Shown: one piece after another, positions 6,459 to 10,079 of the stretch
Position numbering within the stretch: the stretch's first letter is position 1
Layout: each line of letters opens with the position of its first letter
DNA from: Alphaproteobacteria bacterium
Lineage (GTDB): Bacteria > Pseudomonadota > Alphaproteobacteria > Rickettsiales > JAFLCR01
Assembly: GCA_017302755.1 (NCBI GenBank)
Contig: JAFLCR010000068.1
Span: forward strand, 1 to 10,079
Length of the DNA: 10,079 nt
Reading direction: 5' to 3'
Position numbers and translations under genes: made by a program
Notes under the pieces: generated by a model
What the model was told of the DNA's origin: nothing
Databases searched by the model: none
What the model saw: only the letters and a program-made list of their open reading frames with translations

Positions 6459-8194
6459 CTCGCCGTGTCCGTCCAGGCCGTGGATGTCCGCATTCTGCGG
6501 ATGAACGACCGCATATGCTTCAACTGGAATACGGCTTCGCCCACGGCGAGCACGTCGTTCGCGCCTTCATAAATGCGGGCGATGCGCGTGTCGGTGAGGA
6601 TCTGCGCGACGCTTTCGCGCATATAGCCTTCCCCGCCCATGGCCTGCACGCCACCGTCGATGGCGGCGTAGCATTTCTCGCTCAAGCCCCATTTCACGAG
6701 CGGCGTCATCACGTCCACATAGCGCTGGTATTCCTCTTTTTCCCCGCGTGTGAAGAAATCGTTTTTCCCGCGCTCCACGATGTCGAGCGCGATCGCCACC
6801 TCGGCGGCGATGATGCGCCCGGCCTGGCTGTGCGCACGGAGGTTCAGGATTTTTTCTGTCACGTTGGGATAATGAATGATCGCCCCGCCCAGCCCCTGCT
6901 CACGCCGTTGCGCGTATTCCTCGACGTTCTGGCGCATCAATTCGGCGGCGCACACGCTCTGCAGCCCCACACCTATGCGCGCGCCGTTCATGATAACGAA
7001 CATGTTTTTCATGCCCTCGCCCACCTCGCCCACCACAAAGCCGCACGCATTCACATATTCGGCGTTGGTGTTCGACTGCACCTGAAGCCCGGTCTTGTGG
7101 TTCAGCTTCGCGATGAGCACGCCGTTCTCCACCGGCGCGTCCACCACCTTGCCTTCGAGATCAACATACTCGCCTTTTTCATTCAGCGGCACGCGCGGCA
7201 CGAGCACCAGCGTCAGCACCTGGCGCCATTCGCCATCCTTTACCATCTCGCCGCGCTCATTCATCAGATGGCGCCCATCCACTCCAACCAAATAGCCGTC
7301 CTCATCCACTTTCAGCACTTCCACGAAGCTGCCATCGGGCTTCTTGCGCAGGAGATAGCCGTTCTCGCTCGCCGTGCGCGCCAGCACCATGTGCACGATG
7401 TTACGCTCGCCATTCGGTCCCTCGCTCGCGTTATGATCCGCCGAGGAGAGGAAACGCTTATAGCCGTTCACCGTCACCGTGCCGTCGGCACGCAGCTGCG
7501 CCGTGGTTTCCATGTCGGCAAGCGAACTGCCGGCGAGCGGCTCGGTCATCACCATCGCGCCCGTCACCTTGCCGCTTTTGAGATGCGGCAGCCAGACGCG
7601 CTTCAGCTCCTCGCTGCCCTTCGCCTCGAGCGCCGAGGCCACGCCTTCGGAAAGAAAGGTCAGCACCGCCACGCCGGGGTTCACCATGCCCATTTCCAGA
7701 ATCGCGTTGGCAAAACCCATCGGCAATCCCTGCCCGCCATAATCCGGGCTGCCGCTGATGCTGGCCCACCCCTCCTCCCGATAACGCCGGAACAACGCCA
7801 ACACTTCGGGCGGCAGAAACGTCTCGATCCGCTCTTGCGGGGTTCCTGCAGTGCCTGCCACGGTGCGCATCCGCACCGGATCCTGATCCCCCCGCGCGCT
7901 GGCGTCGTGCAGCGCCTGCGCCATGCCGAGGAAGCCGCGAACGACGCGGAAATTCGCGTCTACATCGTCATACCCGCCAACCAGGCCTTGCAGATTATCC
8001 ACACCCAGCACCTCGCGCAGCATGAACTCATACGCCGTCACCTGCGCCGCGGGGTCGTACTGACGCCAGCTTGCCATATGCGGCAAGTGCGGCGCCTCGC
8101 CCGGAACATCCGCCCACCAGGCATGGGGTGGCTCGGCATTCGGCTGCACGTCTTCTCTTGAAGGAACGCTGTAATTTTCAACTTGTCTCACCAT
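6434..8194 (-). CDS. Acyl-CoA dehydrogenase (DmdC-like class), catalytic part
   Basis: FAD-dependent alpha,beta-dehydrogenase of an acyl-CoA thioester, passing electrons to electron-transfer flavoprotein; cytoplasmic. The start ATG 8194 has AGGGAG (8201-8206) 6 bases upstream. Family landmarks: GWASISGSPDYGGQGLP (142-158), MTEPLAGSSLADMETTA (216-232) for FAD/substrate binding, the strand NGYKRFLSSADHN, KLNHKTGLQVQSN (363-375), MNGARIGVGLQ (402-412), GGVQAMGGEGYMRE (514-527), and IYEGAND (541-547) with E543 at the usual catalytic base. An early NYSVP and a helical N-terminal domain are present. Residues about 273-358 are longer than in usual family members, a charged Gly/Asp-rich segment. After HMRSFIR (about 566) the frame runs into an unrelated tail, MRTSTAWTDTARCATSSAP, and stops, while the adjacent frame continues the family. 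The exact substrate cannot be told. It may be expressed with the 432-residue gene downstream. Confidence 0.93.
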   Translation of the reverse strand: MVRQVENYSVPSREDVQPNAEPPHAWWADVPGEAPHLPHMASWRQYDPAAQVTAYEFMLREVLGVDNLQGLVGGYDDVDANFRVVRGFLGMAQALHDASARGDQDPVRMRTVAGTAGTPQERIETFLPPEVLALFRRYREEGWASISGSPDYGGQGLPMGFANAILEMGMVNPGVAVLTFLSEGVASALEAKGSEELKRVWLPHLKSGKVTGAMVMTEPLAGSSLADMETTAQLRADGTVTVNGYKRFLSSADHNASEGPNGERNIVHMVLARTASENGYLLRKKPDGSFVEVLKVDEDGYLVGVDGRHLMNERGEMVKDGEWRQVLTLVLVPRVPLNEKGEYVDLEGKVVDAPVENGVLIAKLNHKTGLQVQSNTNAEYVNACGFVVGEVGEGMKNMFVIMNGARIGVGLQSVCAAELMRQNVEEYAQRREQGLGGAIIHYPNVTEKILNLRAHSQAGRIIAAEVAIALDIVERGKNDFFTRGEKEEYQRYVDVMTPLVKWGLSEKCYAAIDGGVQAMGGEGYMRESVAQILTDTRIARIYEGANDVLAVGEAVFQLKHMRSFIRRMRTSTAWTDTARCATSSAP

Positions 8195-8264
8195 GATGCT
8201 CTCCCTGTTTTATTGGTGTTTATCCTGCATGGTTTTTGCGGCAAGAAAAGAGTTTTTCAAAGAA

Positions 8265-8280
8265 AAAAATATATATTTTT
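8265..8280. repeat. Perfect 16-bp AT palindrome
   Basis: AAAAATATATATTTTT is its own reverse complement. It lies 19 bases left of the longer palindrome. It could be a bendable or easily melted promoter element, or simply low-complexity sequence. Confidence 0.35.
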
Positions 8281-8298
8281 CAGTGTATTGTAATAAAT

Positions 8299-8315
8299 CA
8301 TTAAAATTTTTAATG
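8299..8315. promoter_or_regulatory. Perfect 17-bp palindrome, candidate operator
   Basis: CATTAAAA-T-TTTTAATG: 8-bp arms match perfectly around one central base. It lies between two divergent start codons, 105 bases from the dehydrogenase ATG and 62 from the forward ATG, which is a usual place for a dimeric repressor site. The regulator is unknown. AT-rich background raises the chance of palindromes, so the role is inferred. Confidence 0.4.
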
Positions 8316-8376
8316 CTGCCATCACAAAAACGTCACCATGCTCATTTAACTTCGAGGCCAGAAAACGCGAGGATGT

Positions 8377-9378
8377 ATGAGCTACAGAGAAAACATCGAG
8401 TACTTGAAAGAAGGCATCACCGGATTAGCCAAGCATGTCAGCGTTCCCTACGGAACAGTAGGAAACGATCACAACCTCGCCACGCTGGCGCAAGCATGCG
8501 ACCAGGCGGGACTGACGCTTGAGAACGGTTTTCCGCTTTTCCACCACCTGAAGGAAGTCATCAGCGCGGCGCTGAACCCCCAAACGCAGATCCGCGACCA
8601 TATCTACTGGCTGAGCGAGGATCGGCTCGCCGCCCTCGGCGCGCTTGCATCGCTGCGCGAGATCGTCACGGTCGATGAAAATCTTCTCACCGCCCTGCGC
8701 GCGCCCTTTCAAGGCAACCCGCCGCGTTTTCTTCAAGATACCGCCACGCTCCAGGATATGATCGACGCCGTCAGCCGCGATTCGCAGCGCGTCTCGGAAC
8801 TGGCCGCCACCCTCCTGCGGGATCGCGGCACCGCCGATGCCCTGCAACAAAATGCCGACAGCTTGCTTCCGCTGGGGCATGAAAAAATTCGCACAGCCAA
8901 CGGTTCCGAACCCCGGCTTGGCGATCTGATCGCCTACGCGGCTACCATCCTGAATGAACTTGAAACGCCACCCCGCGCCTGGCAGGGCAGTGATGCGGTC
9001 GCTGCAAGCCATGCCTGCGCTGGACTTCGGGCCTTGACCAACGGCCGCGTTCTCGACCTGGACAATGAAAGCGTCAACGCCATCAGAAACGCTGGCGGCA
9101 GAGGGCTGGAATCCATCTTCCATACCTTGAAAATCGCCATCAACGCGGCGTTTCCTGTCATCCAAGACCCGCAGCGCGGAGAAATCAGCGACTACCCCCA
9201 AGCCCGCGACAATGCGGCGGCCATCCTCCAACGCAATGGGCAGGGCGGGCTGGCGAATCAGTTCCCGACGCTGGATGACCTGAAAAATGGGCTGGAGGCA
9301 GCCTACCGGCGGTGCGCGCAGCAAGATATCAAGGCGATGCAGAACGTCCTGCCCGACCTTCGCGACAGGGCACACTGA
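8377..9378 (+). CDS. Unknown 333-residue helical protein
   Basis: Not recognised. The ATG at 8377 has GAGG 4 bases upstream. An ATG-initiated frame at 8193 in another register is a shadow. The protein shows no signal peptide, no membrane segment and no cysteine motif. It is predicted by eye to be almost wholly helical, with repeated Ala/Leu-rich amphipathic segments such as DRLAALGALASLREIV, VSELAATLLRDRGTADALQQNADSLL and EAAYRRCAQQDIKAM. There is no catalytic signature. The codon pattern and base composition match the neighbours. It converges on recF with 7 bases between stops. Such a protein could be a structural, scaffold or effector-like product, but nothing in the sequence decides this. 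Confidence 0.83.
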   Translation: MSYRENIEYLKEGITGLAKHVSVPYGTVGNDHNLATLAQACDQAGLTLENGFPLFHHLKEVISAALNPQTQIRDHIYWLSEDRLAALGALASLREIVTVDENLLTALRAPFQGNPPRFLQDTATLQDMIDAVSRDSQRVSELAATLLRDRGTADALQQNADSLLPLGHEKIRTANGSEPRLGDLIAYAATILNELETPPRAWQGSDAVAASHACAGLRALTNGRVLDLDNESVNAIRNAGGRGLESIFHTLKIAINAAFPVIQDPQRGEISDYPQARDNAAAILQRNGQGGLANQFPTLDDLKNGLEAAYRRCAQQDIKAMQNVLPDLRDRAH

Positions 9379-9385
9379 GCAACGG

Positions 9386-10012
9386 CTATCCCCGAAGGGT
9401 TGCGCCGTTCTCGATGCGGAAACTCTGCGCGCGCGGCGCGATGCTTTCGAAAAGCTGCGCGTCCGTTCCCGTCATCCAGGCCTGCACGCCGAGGCGCAGG
9501 ATTTCATCAAAGAGGTAGGCGCGCTTTCCAGCGTCCAGATGCGCCACCACCTCGTCGAGCAGCAGAATCGGCAACTTCCCCGACGTCTCCGCCAGCGCCC
9601 GCGACTGCGCCATCAGGATGGAAAGCAGCAGCGCCTTCTGTTGCCCGGTGGAACACTGCTCCGCCGGCATGCCGTTCGCCGCGTAACGCACGTGCATCTG
9701 CGTGCGGTGCGCGCCTTCCGACGCACGGCCGCTCGCGCCGTCCTGCCGGCGCGCTTCCGCGAGCGTGGCGCGCAGCCGTTCCTCCACCGCAAGCGCCGCA
9801 TGCCCCGCGAACATCCCCTCCGCCGTGCCGGCGAGCGATAGCTCCGGCCTCGGAAACGGGCTTTCCATCTTGAGCGCCGCCGCATTCAGTTTTTCCACCA
9901 CCTGCAACCGCGCCGCCGCGATGGCCACGCTTTCCTCGGCCATGCGCGCCTCGAGCGCATCCAACCCGCGCGCAGCCTTCATCTTCGAAGGAGTGGACTG
10001 TGGTACGAGCAT
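9386..10012 (-). CDS. recF: RecF, C-terminal part; 5' part missing or replaced
   Basis: RecF is an ABC-type ATPase that binds gapped DNA and helps load RecA with RecO and RecR. The frame shows the distal motifs in order: GLDALEARMAEESVAIAAAR (16-35), HRTQMHV (102-108), the signature CSTGQQKALLLSI (120-132), Walker B ILLLDEV (149-155, D153/E154), the D-loop AHLD (157-160), and QAWMTGTDAQLF (177-188) near the C-terminus. The N-terminal Walker A region is absent from the window. Homology stops at about residue 12-17 (near 9965-9980). Upstream codons (MLVPQSTPSK) do not look like RecF and meet an in-frame TGA at 10034-10036. The annotated ATG at 10012 is therefore only the first in the open frame, not a real start. 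Truncation, frameshift or an assembly join is possible. Confidence 0.9.
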   Translation of the reverse strand: MLVPQSTPSKMKAARGLDALEARMAEESVAIAAARLQVVEKLNAAALKMESPFPRPELSLAGTAEGMFAGHAALAVEERLRATLAEARRQDGASGRASEGAHRTQMHVRYAANGMPAEQCSTGQQKALLLSILMAQSRALAETSGKLPILLLDEVVAHLDAGKRAYLFDEILRLGVQAWMTGTDAQLFESIAPRAQSFRIENGATLRG

Positions 10013-10079
10013 CGGTGCCTTCGGCCTTGCCGATCAGGGCGCGGCGGGACTGGAAGTCGACCGGGCGGATGCTACGCAG
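9980..10079. other. Right-edge sequence not matching RecF
   Basis: I read the last 100 bases in all frames for the missing RecF segment (the RRFLDR-type motif and the helix before the DALEARM segment) and did not find it. One minus-strand frame is open to the edge, reading SIRPVDFQSRRALIGKAEG, and a plus frame is open too. I recognise neither. Confidence 0.4.

Larger units (their letters stand above)
8195..8376. promoter_or_regulatory. AT-rich divergent promoter region of the acyl-CoA dehydrogenase and the 333-residue gene
   Basis: This 182-base spacer is much more AT-rich than its surroundings, especially 8220-8315. It must contain the leftward promoter for the dehydrogenase (ribosome-binding site AGGGAG) and the rightward one for the gene at 8377 (GAGG at 8369-8372, 4 bases before ATG). 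TTGTAA at 8288-8293 is a possible rightward -35, but the matching -10 (TAATGC, 8311) is poor, so I do not assign a promoter. Two perfect AT palindromes lie here. Confidence 0.5.

Noticed and set aside
6485..6530. Programmed -1 frameshifting within the dehydrogenase
   Set aside because: I see no X-XXY-YYZ slippery heptamer or clear downstream pseudoknot near the switch. A missing base is the simpler reading.
7995..8003. TTATCCACA, a perfect match to the E. coli DnaA box, near recF and gyrB
   Set aside because: It is a single copy inside the dehydrogenase coding sequence, where it encodes ordinary residues (VDN), with no cluster of boxes or AT-rich unwinding element next to it. An origin cannot be argued from it.
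6515..8161. Forward open frame of 548 codons opposite the acyl-CoA dehydrogenase
   Set aside because: Its His/Arg-rich composition mirrors the opposite coding strand, which carries clear family motifs. No ribosome-binding site supports it.
8425..9375. Reverse open frame of 316 codons opposite the 333-residue gene
   Set aside because: It is nearly the same length as the forward frame, so it is harder to dismiss. The forward frame has GAGG before its ATG, starts just after an AT-rich promoter-like spacer and gives a typical soluble composition, so I prefer it.
9381..9409. AACGGC/GCCGTT arms around CCCGAAGGG at the 333-residue gene and recF junction
   Set aside because: The stem is short and interrupted, lies mostly in the recF coding end, and has no T-run, so I do not call it a terminator.

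Overview
The window looks like a GC-rich alphaproteobacterial chromosome fragment. The two housekeeping genes support this. An intact 805-residue DNA gyrase subunit B (gyrB) has the long proteobacterial insertion after its TOPRIM motifs. The C-terminal part of RecF has the alphaproteobacterial style of signature and Walker B region. I cannot name a genus. The odd total length and a broken recF at the right edge suggest that the window may end at or near a contig end.

Layout, left to right. Bases 1-125 hold the last 40 codons of a forward gene, possibly a small stress-protein-like family. It shares a strong bidirectional terminator (149-179) with gyrB, which runs leftward (198-2615). A 242-base divergent spacer with an operator-like GTTC/GAAC cluster separates gyrB from a forward 600-residue protein of unknown function (2858-4660). 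That protein has helical-repeat-like sequence near its N-terminus and a distinctive C-terminal block (CCQ...SWGW...DSFE). Its stop lies 3 bases from the stop of a leftward 432-residue unknown protein (4664-5962). The latter follows, with 1 base between them, the last part of a leftward acyl-CoA dehydrogenase locus (5964-8194). That locus reads as one gene split by a one-base frame change: a 586-codon catalytic part (6434-8194), then a 164-codon frame carrying the C-terminal helical domain (5964-6458). An AT-rich divergent spacer (8195-8376) contains a perfect 17-bp palindrome and leads to a forward, helical 333-residue unknown protein (8377-9378). That gene converges on the recF 3' part (9386-about 9980, minus strand) with a 7-base gap.

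recF and gyrB are co-oriented, as in the common dnaA-dnaN-recF-gyrB cluster, but about 6.8 kb of lipid-metabolism and unknown genes lies between them. Only the acyl-CoA dehydrogenase has an assignable metabolic job, FAD-dependent alpha,beta-dehydrogenation of an acyl-CoA. The 432-residue protein is probably translated from the same transcript. I see no tRNA, rRNA, CRISPR array, insertion sequence or recognisable defence system. The items most worth checking are the dehydrogenase frame break, the abrupt loss of RecF homology near 9980, and the three unrecognised proteins.
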